Positions 1-10,704 of a stretch of DNA of 57,845 nucleotides are shown piece by piece. Every line of letters begins with the position of its first letter. Position 1 is the stretch's first letter. The stretch spans positions 12,966,027 through 13,023,871 of the forward strand of contig NC_087068.1 in NCBI RefSeq assembly GCF_963678635.1, written 5' to 3'. The position numbers and the translations under genes are program-made. Below the pieces are notes generated by a model that ran no database searches, was not told where the DNA came from, and worked only from the letters and a program-made list of their open reading frames with translations. The stretch is from Symsagittifera roscoffensis (lineage: Eukaryota; Xenacoelomorpha; Acoela; Convolutidae).

Positions 1-23
1 TTCTTATACTTTAAGACTTCAAA

Positions 24-629
24 ATGGACGCCTTCGAAATCGGGTTTCAGTTCAATGAAGATTTTTTGTTCCGAAACATGAATACCCTGCATTTGATGAA
101 CTATTACATCATCGCAAAGCCTCAAAATGATGAGCCTGTGGTTCATTCAGACGAAACCATTGGTGAGATTAAATTAGCCGAAACGTGTTCCCAGTCTCTT
201 TTATCCGATTTTACGAAGCTCAAATTTTCTCTGACTCCAAAAGTGGCTCAGAAACGAGCATCAACTTTTAACTTACAATCGCCTAAAGTGAAAAAACAAC
301 CAAATTTCAGCGGTTCTCTGGCTCCTAAAACTGATTCGGACGTCGGCGCTTCGGCTGGAATGCAACCAAAAACCCAAATGTTTGCCGAGTGCGTGATCAA
401 CGGACAGAAAACGTACATGTGCACGCTTTGCACCTATAAAACCACTTACAACAGTGCAATTCACAGGCACGGCAGATCTGCGCACGGTGAGAACTTGCCC
501 AGTTATAAATGCGGAAGTTGCAATTTTGCGTCGCCGGAGAAAAGTAGGCTCAAAAATCATTACATGAAGTCGCACAATTTGACAGAAGTTGTCGCAAAAG
601 GGGCGGTGGAAGCAACGCCTTTGGAATGA
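24..629 (+). CDS. Two-finger C2H2 zinc finger protein (cluster member 1)
   Basis: Intronless 201-aa ORF. Two C-terminal C2H2 fingers are visible, both C-x2-C-x12-H-x4-H: finger 1 begins YMCTLC (about residues 132-154) and finger 2 begins YKCGSC (about 161-184), followed by a short tail NLTEVVAKGA shared with the neighbours. The N-terminus MDAFEIGFQF and a basic linker containing QKRAS (around residue 77) are also shared. Two adjacent fingers suggest a nuclear nucleic-acid-binding protein; the target is unknown. ATG at 24 is preceded by CAAA and aligns with the starts of the paralogs. A possible polyadenylation signal AATAAA lies at 669-674, 40 bases after the stop. The 5' leader is cut by the window edge. 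Family membership is seen directly; the regulatory role is inference. Confidence 0.85.
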   Translation: MDAFEIGFQFNEDFLFRNMNTLHLMNYYIIAKPQNDEPVVHSDETIGEIKLAETCSQSLLSDFTKLKFSLTPKVAQKRASTFNLQSPKVKKQPNFSGSLAPKTDSDVGASAGMQPKTQMFAECVINGQKTYMCTLCTYKTTYNSAIHRHGRSAHGENLPSYKCGSCNFASPEKSRLKNHYMKSHNLTEVVAKGAVEATPLE

Positions 630-668
630 AGTTTCTAAGAAGACCAACGGAAATTCAACTGTTGAAAA

Positions 669-674
669 AATAAA
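669..674 (+). promoter_or_regulatory. Candidate polyadenylation signal of zinc finger gene 1
   Basis: AATAAA 40 bases downstream of the TGA of the first zinc finger gene. Position is typical for a compact 3' UTR; no transcript evidence is available. Confidence 0.4.
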
Positions 675-926
675 GCAGAGATACGATTTTTAAAATTAAA
701 ACTACAGTAGATCAACTAAATTGTTTTAGTGAGTCGATTACTGATTTTGCTTAGTTGAGTTTTGTTATACTTGCGCTTATGGTTCTTGATAAACTACATT
801 TGCGGGACATTTTCATTAGATTAAGCTAAGATTAGATTTTCAGCAGCTCATTCGAAACTAATAATCGATTTTAAAAACCAATTTGCTATTGCAGATGCAA
901 TTTGTCTACTTTTCAGATTCTTGGAA

Positions 927-1731
927 ATGGATTCTTTTGAAATCGCTGTTCTCCTTTCAAGCGAGTATTTGGACAAGCTCAAATGTGTAGACAAACTCAC
1001 TTTCAACCTGTCTGACGCCGTAAACGAAGACTTCGATATGGCGCGATGTCAGCGACCAGTAGGGCATCTCACTATCGCAGAGAAAAACCTCCCGGATGTA
1101 AATACAGTAATTAAGCAGAAGCCAATTCATCAGGCACAAATTGCGACCATGAAACAAGTCGGTCAGAAACGAGCAGGATCTATGCTTCCTAGAGCTTCTC
1201 CCGCGAAAAAGGCCAATGTTAAAGTGGAACCAGACATAGCAGGAAACACCTCGGGAACAGCAGCTGTTCAGAAGCAGATGTTTGCATCGTGTATTTTTGA
1301 CGAACAGAAAATGTTTTTATGCGCCCTTTGCAGCTACAAGACTAAACACAACAGTGACATGCATAAACACATTCGAGGTAAATTAGTTCGAAGTCAAACT
1401 TTTAGTAGCATGCTTGGTTTTTTCGGATCTTGTGAAACAGCTTGTGAGGCTTTGATTATAACTTTTTTTAGAGCAGGCAACTTAAGTATTTCATTTTTTT
1501 GAAAATTTTGTTTGTTTGAAAATTTTGTTCAAACTTTAAATATGTCCATAGAAATCAATGCATATGTTTCTGACTCCAGGTAAACACAGCGAGGGTCTGC
1601 CTTCGTATAAATGTTCGAGTTGTGTGTTTTCTTCTCCCGAAAAGGCGAAGTTGAAGAATCATTACATGAAAGTTCACAATTTGGACGAATTTGCGGCGAA
1701 GACGGTGGTCGATGCCCTACAATTACAGTGA
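927..1731 (+). CDS. Two-finger C2H2 zinc finger protein (member 2, one intron)
   Basis: Two exons, 927-1377 and 1580-1731, joined across a 202-base intron (donor GTAAAT, acceptor CTCCAG). The join is phase 1, inside a glycine codon, and completes finger 1: exon 1 supplies C-x2-C-x12-H and exon 2 supplies the last histidine (KHSEG). The product is 200 aa. Finger 2 begins YKCSSC and continues into LKNHYMKVH, almost identical to member 1. Without splicing the reading frame runs into the intron and loses finger 2, which is the main reason for the model. The start is ATG 927 (MDSFEIA), which matches the paralogs; the frame is open upstream only as far as TTG 921. A TTTTCAG acceptor-like site ends at 916, ten bases before the ATG. 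Nucleic-acid binding is inferred from the fingers. Confidence 0.82.
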
Positions 1732-2166
1732 AATTACTTCTTGAGAATCAATTCATTCTGTCGGATTGGCTCTTCGATTTAAAACTCTGAAGAAAATTGC
1801 GTTTTGATTTAAGGTTTTCCATAAATTGACGTGTTTCTGTGCAGTCTAATTTCTTTAGAAATGTAGAGTATAAAAGTAAATCAGCATATATATCTTTGAT
1901 TGTTGTTTATTATTGAAAATTGTTTGCTCTTTTAGTGTTTGTTCTAGCTGTTTGTAAAAATTTGTTTTGAAATTTTGTATTTTATCAGATTACAGAATTT
2001 CTCAATTTACCAGAAAAATAAATTCACGTTTTTTAAGAAAAGTTTATGAAGGAATACAAAACGCAAAAGATTTCAGATATCAAAATTACCTTAAAATTTA
2101 ATACTGCTTCAGGTTTTTTGAGCATTCATTTCCAGTGCAACTGAAATCAACGTTGTATTTTCAAAA
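1732..2166 (+). other. Spacer between zinc finger genes 2 and 3
   Basis: AT-rich, no ORF or RNA gene seen. Contains AATAAA near 2016 (possible 3' end of gene 2) and two acceptor-like sites ending at 2112 (CTTCAG) and 2135 (TTCCAG) ahead of the ATG of gene 3. Confidence 0.5.
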
Positions 2167-5100
2167 ATGGATTCTTTCGAGGTTGCCATCAACTTAGATT
2201 CTTATTTCTTACCAACCAATGGAGCAATCCGAAACTTTGTTCTACTTGAACAAAGTAAAAATTTAGCTGAACAAGTTCTGAATAATTCATCAGGTCTGGT
2301 TTCAATTGCTGAAAAGAACGCACAAGTCGACCAATCAAAGGCTCAGAATGGAATGACAAATTTTAGCCCGCTTGGACCAAAATCAATGAAAAGGCCAGCA
2401 GGCTCAATTTCAAAACCCCAGCTATTTAAAAAGCCAGCGATAACAAAATCAGGCATGCCTGTTGGAATAGTAAATCAAATGTCACAACCAGAGCAAGATC
2501 CCTCACAGATGTTTGCTGAGGGAAACTTGAATGGCGAAAAGTAAGTCAAAGAACAAACCAAAAAAGATTGAGAGTAAGCACTTGATGTCCTAGATGTGCA
2601 GAATTTTCCTGTTACAATGATTGATATAAAAAAAAATTCAATTTTCGAAATTTTTTCAATGTTTTTTTCTCAAAATTTTGTCTGTAAATCAGTCTGAAGA
2701 ACGAAAATATTTAGACCATTTTCCTCAATACTGAGACAACTTTTTTTTCGATTTTATTTCTGTATTCAATTTCAACGTACGGCTGAAGAGGTGTTAATAA
2801 TATATGTCTTTTGACTGCATTTGACATTTATTTGTGGTACATGAGTTTTTCTGGAAAAAACAAGGGTGGTCGCATTTAAAATGGTTGCTGTTAAAGGATC
2901 TACACGGTTATAATGGATCTACACGGTTATAATTGATGAGGAAAAACAGTATTTTGATTTTTTGAAATATCGGATGGATGGTTCTATTTTTTGTTTTGGT
3001 AAGGTTACACAGTTATGTGTTTCTTTTTTGAGTAAATTTGTAAGCAGTTGAGTTTCTATTAGGCGATTTTTAGTAGCATCAGTTTTATCAGCATGAATCG
3101 TCTTAATTATTGCTAATATGACCATTGTTTTCTAAACAGGGCGTTTCTAGTTCGAATCTAGTTGGTGGTTTTTGAATTCCTTTCTGTTTTTTTTCCTTTT
3201 TTTGACATAACCAGTTTATTTGAAGTGTCCATTAGGGTACTCAACTAGATTATTAAACATCCCGATGCTTCAAGTGTGTACTTAACTAGCTTTTTACACA
3301 GCTTCTTGACAATTGACTTTTCTGAAGTTGCCAAAGACTTAAACCCAAAACTTTTATGCCCTGTATTTCTATGATGTCATTCATATTGCGCTATGCCCCG
3401 AAGTATAGCTTAGATTTGAGAGGCGAGTAGCCAGGCATTTTGCTACTTTTCAAAAATCACTCTTGGCAAACCAGCTTTTCTCAGTAAAGGTGTGTAGGCG
3501 ATATACTGGTGCATTTGACTGCTGAAGTGCACAAAGCTGAAAACTTAGATAGTAACCCGGGCTAAAACTAATTCCAACTGAGGTTATCCATTCACGGAAA
3601 AAAGCTAAAGAAAATAAAATAGAAAAGCTGCAAATTATCTTGAAAATTAATGCAAATTTGTTCTACATTTCACAATCTTCTGAATGTGGTAAAGGTGAAA
3701 TACCTATTTTTACTGGATCTCAACAACTCGGTTATATCAATCAAAGAAGTGTTAATCATGAATTGTTCTAAAAGTTCAAAGAGCTTTAAGTTCATCATTT
3801 TTTTCTTGGGAGTTCGAAAGTTCAGATTTCAAAAAAAAAATGGGTAACTTTTTTTCTGTTTATTTGCGTTCATTGACTCTTTTCCAACTGTGTGTTGGCT
3901 ATTTTGTTTGAAGAATCTTGATCCGAACATGTCAACGTACAGAGTTTTACTGTTAAAAAGTTTTTAGCCATTTTTGAGCTTGACTCAATTTCATTGAAGT
4001 TATGCCAGATGAATCATTAATTGTTTCTACAGTTTTAAAGGAAAAATATCTGCTTGAAAAGATTAAGAAAATGAGTAATTCCCTTCCGATATTGATGAAT
4101 AGATTAAAGTCAGAGTGTTTGTTCAGTAAAAAGGGCTTCTTTTCTATAAGTGGATGTCATAACTCTTTTTGTAATTTTTTAACATTTCCCGACATCAGTT
4201 GGACGTCTAGTTTAGCCTTCTACGGTTGCGATTAGCAAGCGTTATCAAATCGGACTTTAGATTTTTTACAATTAATTTAACAACATCAGCTTACATGATC
4301 AATTTCATGAAAAATCAAATTTATATACTGGGTGGTTACTAATTAATACAGGTAGTTTCAGATGGGACTTGAAACTTCTTAAGGTTCTTAACAAAAAAAA
4401 ATTTTCGGCTCAACTGGTATGTGACTAAAACATATATTTAGAAAATATATGGAATTAGGTTTTTTATTTTATTTTTTGAGACGTTTTGGAAAAGTTATCA
4501 CTTTTCACAAAAAATTTACTTTTTTTTTCTCAAAAACTATTTTTTTGATTTCCAAAAAGGGTTATCCATAGAAAGACTGCCTATATTTTTTCGTGCGTGC
4601 ATACTTGCTTTACTTTTTTTGCTTTACTTTTTTGTCCACGGTCTTCGAAAAAGTCTGTGGGGGAATATTTGATCGATGTTTTTGATAGTTTTTTCGTTTT
4701 CTCAAAAACAAACAATGTGTGTTTTTCTCTGATGTTTTAATTTCCATTAAAAGGATCCATTTGAAAAACTTCTTTTCGTAAGCGGCTATGCCCAAACTTT
4801 TATACTTTTAAAATTATGGTCCTCGGAATAGTCAAGTTTTTGGTTTTTTTTTTCTAAAATTTTTGATTTTTTTAAATCTCGAAAACTAACCTGAGGTTGT
4901 GGGTTCAATGGAGATGAAGAGATGAAGAATCGTGTGAAGCTCGCTTGCATTAGCAGGGCCACTCAACTTTTTTTTATACACAAAGGGTTATTGTCCTCGG
5001 TGAAGTCAATTTTTTAATTTTTCGAGCGGTTTTTTTTTCTAAGTTTTATTATTTTACCAAAAAATACCCTCCCATATCTGAGATTATGGGTTCAATCCAA

Positions 5101-6219
5101 AGAACAGGTTCAGAGAAGCTCCTTTGCATACGCAACCACGCCCAATTTTTGTGACACAAAAAATTATGGCCCTCGGAAAAGTCAAAATATTGATTTTTGA
5201 CCGTTTTTTGCAAATTTTGACTTTTCTCGAGAACTACCCTGCGAAACCTGGGTTTTTGGGTTCAGTCGAACTTATAGGTTGGGTAATTCTCCTCTACATT
5301 TGCTGGTACGCCCAGTTTTTCTAAAACAAAAAACTATGATTCTCGGAAATGTCAGTTTTCTGATTTGTTGACCGTTTTTTGGACTTTTCTCGAAAACTGT
5401 TCTGCCAAATCTGATATCATAGGTTTAATCGATACAACAGCTTGCTGGAAGTTTACCTTTACAGTTTTCTACGCCGATTCACAGAATTTCGGAAAGTCAA
5501 GTTTTTGAACTTTGACCGTTTTTTAGAAACTTATGAATTTTCTTTTAAAAAAACCCTATCAAAGCTGAGATGAAAATTTCAATCGAAAGAAGCGGTTGTG
5601 CGAATTTTTCCTTCGCCACTCCTTAATTTTTTGTGAAAAAAAATATGTTTTTGAGAACATTCCAAAATCTCAAAAAATTTCTTTCTCACTTATGTTCTTA
5701 GAGTAACAACTAAAGTTTTGGGCAAAGTCCAATTTTTGAAATTACGCGTTTTGTCCCGCATCATTATACAAAATTCAAAAAATATCAAACATGTGCCTCC
5801 AGTTTTAGCTGGGCCCTAGGTCTCCTTCATCGAGACATACGAAATATTGGTTCACCTAGTTTTTTTTTAAACATTTCGAATTTATTCCGACTTATGCTTT
5901 TTTATGATTGTTGTATCGCAAGTGTCAAACTTCTATGTGTTAACCTTCTGTTTCTTTATTTGGGCGTAACTTGTGATATTTCTCACAATTCATAACTGAT
6001 TGTGTTTTCTACAGGGTTTTTATGTGTGCAGCATGCACGTACAGAACCAAGGACAAGAGCAACATGAAGCGCCATGTTAAAAAATACCACATGGAACACA
6101 GCTTCAAATGTCAGACGTGTGGAGTGGCGTTCCCTGCGCGAAGTGAGCTCAAAATGCATTACATGAAGAAGCACAACTTGTCTGAAACTGTAGCATTTGC
6201 TGCTGCTAATGACAGCTAA
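2167..6219 (+). CDS. Two-finger C2H2 zinc finger protein (member 3, one long intron)
   Basis: Two exons, 2167-2540 and 6015-6219, flanking a 3474-base intron with a consensus donor GTAAGT and acceptor TTCTACAG. The join is phase 2 and turns GAA-AA/G into GEK followed by VFMC, exactly the spacing seen in the intronless paralogs (GEK/GDK then FMC). The product is 192 aa. Exon 1 carries the N-terminus MDSFEVAINL and basic linker; exon 2 carries both fingers, FMCAAC...H-x4-H and FKCQTC...HYMKKH, each C-x2-C-x12-H-x4-H. The intron sits four residues before the first finger cysteine, a different place from the intron of gene 2. The last residues (LSETVAFAAANDS) match the family tail. The large intron contains a degenerate tandem repeat array, annotated separately. 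Confidence 0.82.
3120..3170 (+). repeat. Isolated tRNA-like T-arm/B-box
   Basis: TCTAGTTCGAATCTAG near 3146 forms a T-arm-like hairpin with a B-box core (GTTCGAATC) inside the intron of zinc finger gene 3. No full cloverleaf is seen, so it is probably the relic of a tRNA-derived SINE. Confidence 0.3.
4370..5760 (+). repeat. Degenerate ~175-bp tandem repeat array in intron
   Basis: About seven or eight diverged copies of a ~160-178 base unit. Each unit contains, in order, 'tcggaaaagtc', 'ttttgaccgttttttt', 'tctcgaaaactaccctgc', 'gggttcaatcgaa' and 'cgcccagttttt'. The 'ctcgg' anchor recurs at about 4643, 4821, 4995, 5171, 5341 and 5498, so spacing falls from about 178 to 157. It lies in the intron of zinc finger gene 3. 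Copies are too diverged for a young satellite. Confidence 0.75.
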
Positions 6220-6684
6220 ATAGTTTATAGAGTTGATCAGCTAGTATTCCTAGGGAAGATTATGTTGTCGGTGCAAGGGGGAAAATTTCGATCATACCTA
6301 CCGCACATATGTTACATCATATTAAATTATACTGAAAACTTGGCCTTTAGAAAATTATTCGATGTTTTGGACCCTATCCGCTCAAATTTTGCCCTGTTTA
6401 AAATTTTGATATTACTTTAGAACTCTTCTAAGTTTTCACAAAGTTTGTAGATTATTTATGCCGCCCTCAGCAATAGTTAGATTTTGAGTTTATTAAATTA
6501 TTTACATTTTTGCCAAAATTTACAAATTGCTTTTACAGATCACGTTTTTTGAGGGTTTACCGTCAAGTTTTTTTTATTCTTAAGTTTCTTTTTTTATTCA
6601 ATCATCAGTTAAGTTTTTAGGTTATACTTAAGTAAGTTAGTTGCAAAAACTGGGCTTCTTTCAGGTCTATTTGAAACGATCTCT
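6220..6684 (+). other. Spacer between zinc finger genes 3 and 4
   Basis: AT-rich with no coding signal. Ends with the acceptor-like CTTTCAG (AG at 6663-6664) 20 bases before the next ATG. Confidence 0.5.
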
Positions 6685-7299
6685 ATGGATTTGTTCGCGT
6701 TTGAAGTTAATTTGCCTGAATGCTTTTTGAAACCATTACTTTTGAATTCTCAAAGCAACTACCAGTTTGAATTGAAGCCCATTCTACCAAAGGATACAAC
6801 ATCAGATGATAATCTCTCTGGAATGATGACTATAACTCCTGTATCAGACTCAAACACTAGTCGAATTCCTACTTCGCCGAATCAAAGAAACATCATATCG
6901 GCACTAACTAGTGAAATTTCGAGAAAAAGATCGAACACTTCGTCGCTAAAGCAAAATACAATTCTGCAAAAACGTCCGAACCTTCCTGTAAATAATTTGA
7001 AATTGCCTCCAAAGGTTCAAAACAAATCAAATCTTAGTCCCTTTCAATCGAGTGCCCAATTTGCAGAATGTTTCCTTGACGGAGATAAATTTTTCATGTG
7101 CACTTCGTGTGCTTATAAATCAAATAGAAAAGATAACATAACTCGACATTTAGCGGTTAAACATAGCGATAACCCGCCTGTCTTCAAATGCTCAAGTTGC
7201 GGCTCGTCGTTTACTGAGAAAAATAAATTGAAAAGTCATTATATGAAGGCGCACAAATTTCAGGAAAACGTTGCGAAAGCGGCAGCAGACGCAAGTTGA
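6685..7299 (+). CDS. Two-finger C2H2 zinc finger protein (member 4)
   Basis: Intronless, 204 aa. N-terminus MDLFAFEVNLPECFL, then a serine/threonine-rich stretch and a basic linker with SRKRSNTSS. Fingers: FMCTSCAYKS...RHLAVKH and FKCSSCGSSF...HYMKAH, both C-x2-C-x12-H-x4-H, joined by SDNPPV, then the tail FQENVAKAAADAS. It is most similar to the next gene (same FELKP, DNLSG, FAECF and SDNPPVFKCSSC blocks), so genes 4 and 5 look like the most recent tandem duplicates in this cluster. Start chosen at ATG 6685, in line with the paralogs and 20 bases after a CTTTCAG acceptor-like site. Nucleic-acid-binding role is inferred from the fingers. Confidence 0.87.
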   Translation: MDLFAFEVNLPECFLKPLLLNSQSNYQFELKPILPKDTTSDDNLSGMMTITPVSDSNTSRIPTSPNQRNIISALTSEISRKRSNTSSLKQNTILQKRPNLPVNNLKLPPKVQNKSNLSPFQSSAQFAECFLDGDKFFMCTSCAYKSNRKDNITRHLAVKHSDNPPVFKCSSCGSSFTEKNKLKSHYMKAHKFQENVAKAAADAS

Positions 7300-7685
7300 A
7301 TCTAGAGAAGTTTATGGAAAAAATCAAGGCAGTAGACTCTAAGCCGTTTGTTTTGAGACTTTTTTTGTTAGACTTCTTTGTTTTGAGCCGTTTGTTAGAC
7401 CTCTTTGTTTTGAGAACATTGTAGACTTTAACTTTGAACCTTGTTACCAATTTGGTCAACCGAGTGGTAGCATGGTTGACCAAACTCTTTAAATTTTTTC
7501 ATTTAGTTAAGAGTTTCTGAAATGGCTGATTTAAGATATAAATTTTAAAATTTAGATCGATGCAACATTTCGGCATGATCCGACTATGATTCACCATCTT
7601 TCTTAAGTTTTGCGCACCGTTAAACCAAAACTTAAATTAATCCGAGAACATTTCAACGAATTAACGTATTTCAGTTCATTTTGAA
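7300..7685 (+). other. Spacer between zinc finger genes 4 and 5
   Basis: AT-rich, no gene. A small imperfect repeat of 'tttgttttgag...ccgtttgttagac' lies at 7340-7420. The acceptor-like TATTTCAG ends at 7674, 11 bases before the next ATG. Confidence 0.5.
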
Positions 7686-8303
7686 ATGATATCTACCAGC
7701 GCATTGGTATTCGAGGTTCATTTACCTGAACAACTATTGCAGCCTCTAATTTGTGCCCCTGAAAACATCTGCAAATTCGAACTGAAACCTTTTCTTTCAA
7801 ATGAAAGTACATTAAGTGATAATCTCTCTGGAATCATGACAGTGATAGAAGTGCCAGAATGGCACAATACCCGAGATCATCCTTTGCAGACTCTGGAAAT
7901 CAATACTACTTCATTAAAAAATGAAGCCAGAAAACGACCTATAGTTTCGCCGGCAAAGCATTTTCCATCACAATCGAAGCGTTTAAGTCAGCCAACAACT
8001 TTGAATGCACCATCAAACGCTAAAAAGATTTCAGACAGAAGCCTTTTTGAACAGAATGACCATTTTGCAGAATGTTTTGTGAACGGAGACAAATTTTTTA
8101 TGTGCACTTTATGTGCTTATAAGTCAAATCTGAAAGGAAACATACTGCGCCATCTAGCGGTTAAACACAGCGATAATCCGCCTGTTTTCAAATGCTCTAG
8201 TTGCAGTTCGTCTTTCAAAGAGAAAAGCAAATTGAAAGGTCATTATATGAAGGCACACAATTTACAGGAACACGTGGCGAAAGCATCTGCAGATGCGAGT
8301 TGA
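7686..8303 (+). CDS. Two-finger C2H2 zinc finger protein (member 5)
   Basis: Intronless, 205 aa, the closest paralog of the gene just upstream. N-terminus MISTSALVFEVHLPEQLL, shared FELKP and DNLSGIMTV, a basic linker ARKRPIVSPAK, then fingers FMCTLCAYKS...RHLAVKH and FKCSSCSSSF...HYMKAH, both C-x2-C-x12-H-x4-H. The segment from FAEC to the C-terminus differs from gene 4 at few positions, whereas the linker has diverged strongly, which suggests that the finger module is the constrained part. Last member of the left cluster; all five are on the same strand. Function beyond probable nucleic-acid binding is not known. Confidence 0.87.
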   Translation: MISTSALVFEVHLPEQLLQPLICAPENICKFELKPFLSNESTLSDNLSGIMTVIEVPEWHNTRDHPLQTLEINTTSLKNEARKRPIVSPAKHFPSQSKRLSQPTTLNAPSNAKKISDRSLFEQNDHFAECFVNGDKFFMCTLCAYKSNLKGNILRHLAVKHSDNPPVFKCSSCSSSFKEKSKLKGHYMKAHNLQEHVAKASADAS

Positions 8304-9629
8304 ACTGTGCTAGAATCATGAAAGCTAGATTCTTATTCTACGCCCTCTAGTTTCGTATTGTTTGTACTTTATGCATTTACATGACAATAGCTTAACAAAT
8401 TGTAGATCAATTCGAAAGGATCAGCTTGAAGTTTCACCTAAATAGAACTAAGTTGAGGTCTTCCCCATCATTCAATTTAAAACTGCTTAACGCTGCGTAG
8501 AAAATGCTTGATGATGATTGGCTGAAAGTCTTAGCTAAAAACAAAAAAGCATCCCTTGAAACGCTTAAAGGGGAGGGGGCGTTAACTATATCCCGTTGAA
8601 ATGATTTTCCGAAAGTATTTGAGAAGTAGTCATATTGACTATATGTGATGATTTTCATCCTTTCTAATTGAAATAGTTAGTGGTTTTCAGAAGGAGTGTG
8701 CAAATTACAAGGATAGCTTGTTTCTGTGCAAGTAGCACAGAATTTTCCGACAACTTTCATAAAAAACCAAACACCCAAATACAAAAATACTCATCATTTT
8801 TAATGGTCGGAACAAATGGTTGAGTGGTAATTAAAAACAATTTGTTCGTTGTGAAGCTGCATAAGAAGATGAAGATTTGAAAAAACTTAGCAGCCCTTAG
8901 AATGCTTTAGTAAATCTAGGTTAAACATCATTTATTGAACTCAAACTAGTGGATAAAATTGGTTTGATAGCAATTAATTATTCCGGCTATTGAAACTGTG
9001 AAGGAGTTTTGTATTCTGGCGTGTATCAGTGCTTTTTCTCGCAGACTGAGGTGCCATAAATAATCATTGGAATGGATAGAGTGATATATTGACTTTAAAA
9101 ATTGAAAAAATTCCCAATGGCGAGAAAAATTGGTTCAAAATTTTGGAGTTTCAGTTCAATTTTGAGCATGTAAAGGTCGACCCATTTACTTGCTCAAAAA
9201 TCAACTGAGAGCACGCAAATAAATTATATGACAAATAAATTTTTATTTAGGCTTTTAGGCTAAAAAACTTGATTTTACAAGAAAAAAAACTAGTTTGAGA
9301 AGTTTTTTTCATTGCTTCCTTCGTGTTTTCCAAAACAAACAGACATTGTGCTAAAAATTACAGAAACTTATTTTTTATTACTTTTTTCAATTATTGGTTG
9401 CCATTCATTTTTGAAGACAAATGTCTTATGCCTAACTCATAGTTTTTTAAAACAGTCAGAACAGTTTTTACTCTTTGCACAGCAACCGTTTATCCTTGTT
9501 AGTATTATTGTATTGCTTGATTTTTTCTAATTCTTGACTAATTAACTGGAATGACTTAGCAATAAAATTGGTTCCGATAATCTTTTGACAATTTTAAACC
9601 TATTTTTTTTGTTTTAAAGTTGCTGTGGA

Positions 9630-9705
9630 GTTGTGGTAATCATTGGCTGCTTATTCTCCTGTAACAATCAGGAGATTGCTAGTTCGAAACTTGATAGGTT
9701 ATGAT
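9630..9705 (+). repeat. tRNA-like segment
   Basis: CTCCT...AGGAG stem like an anticodon arm, followed by AGTTCGAAAC resembling a B-box, about 70 bases in all. Acceptor stem not convincing. Best read as a tRNA-derived SINE head or pseudo-tRNA. Confidence 0.3.
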
Positions 9706-10072
9706 GAGATTATTTAAAAGAGTCAGTCATGTTAAGTTATCATGTAGTTGTAAAGAATCAGCCAAATTTCAGCATCTTTTATGCACCATTCAGGTGTTTC
9801 CGCTTTTGTTTCGTAACTGAAAGATATTTTTTTCCTGCTATTTGACCTTGATAGATAACGTAATGAACCCTTTGAGTGATACAGATACAAAAGAAGCGTA
9901 TTCGAGCGTGCGTTGTTTGTGGTTTGTACTGGGGTCGCTCTGTCACTTTTGTTCCATTCGAAAGGATGGGATATTCGTGTTAGTGTCTTTTATTTCCGAC
10001 CAATTTCAAACTTTAACCAATTTTTAACGGTTTTTTATACCTCATTTTTCCGCGAAACCTGAATCGTACACT

Positions 10073-10134
10073 TTAAAGGGCAGTTGAAACATTCAGTGCT
10101 CCGCCTTGTTACAAGCATTCTTGTTAAGGTTCGC
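10073..10134 (+). repeat. 3'-end remnant of the ~550 bp hairpin element
   Basis: 'aaagggcagttgaaacattcagtgc tccgcc...acaagcattcttgtt' aligns with the conserved 3' end of the elements at 18474, 27798 and 41262 (aaaaggcagtcggaacattcagggcttcgcc...gagcagtcttgtt), with about 20 percent mismatch. Confidence 0.5.
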
Positions 10135-10704
10135 CTTCAACTTTTGTGGTGGTACTGATTATGATGACTAGATCTCGAACAACGAAAGGTTTGAAGGTGC
10201 ATATTTTTTGTTAGAGCAAATTATTTACACTAAGCTCGTTGATGGTCAAGGGTGTGAACAGTAGTTTTTTTGACAGAGTAGATGACTATTGGATAATGCT
10301 GCGTAATTTTTTTAATGTTATTTTTATTTGAATTATTAATCACAAAATAACTTCCGCCAATCGAGTTAGTTTGTCTAACAATCTAACTTCCTTCTTTTGA
10401 TTTGACCAAAATGAAACGTTCTGTAGCAAAATTTTGGTCATTTCTGATATTTTTGCCTGTACACTGCGCGTCTCCCATAGAACTGTTCCCAGAAAAACAT
10501 AGTGAACATGAATAAAATATGCTGCATCAATTTTTTTCTCTTAATCATTTAAACTCAAGAAGTATCACTTTGATATTGGGTAGGGTAAGGAACTCATAGA
10601 ATGGTGCCATCTGTCTGTACAGTTTCAAGAATTAATTAAGTTCATCTCTCTGCTTCCTTATTGTGAATAGATATTTGATGCTCTCTTTTGGCCCTTCTTT
10701 CTCT

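Larger units (their letters stand above)
8304..10704 (+). other. Gene-free stretch between zinc finger cluster and LITAF gene
   Basis: No convincing coding exon on either strand; the short ORFs are AT-rich and lack homology features. Holds a tRNA-like segment (about 9630-9705) and the degenerate 3' end of the ~550 bp hairpin element (about 10073-10134). Confidence 0.5.
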
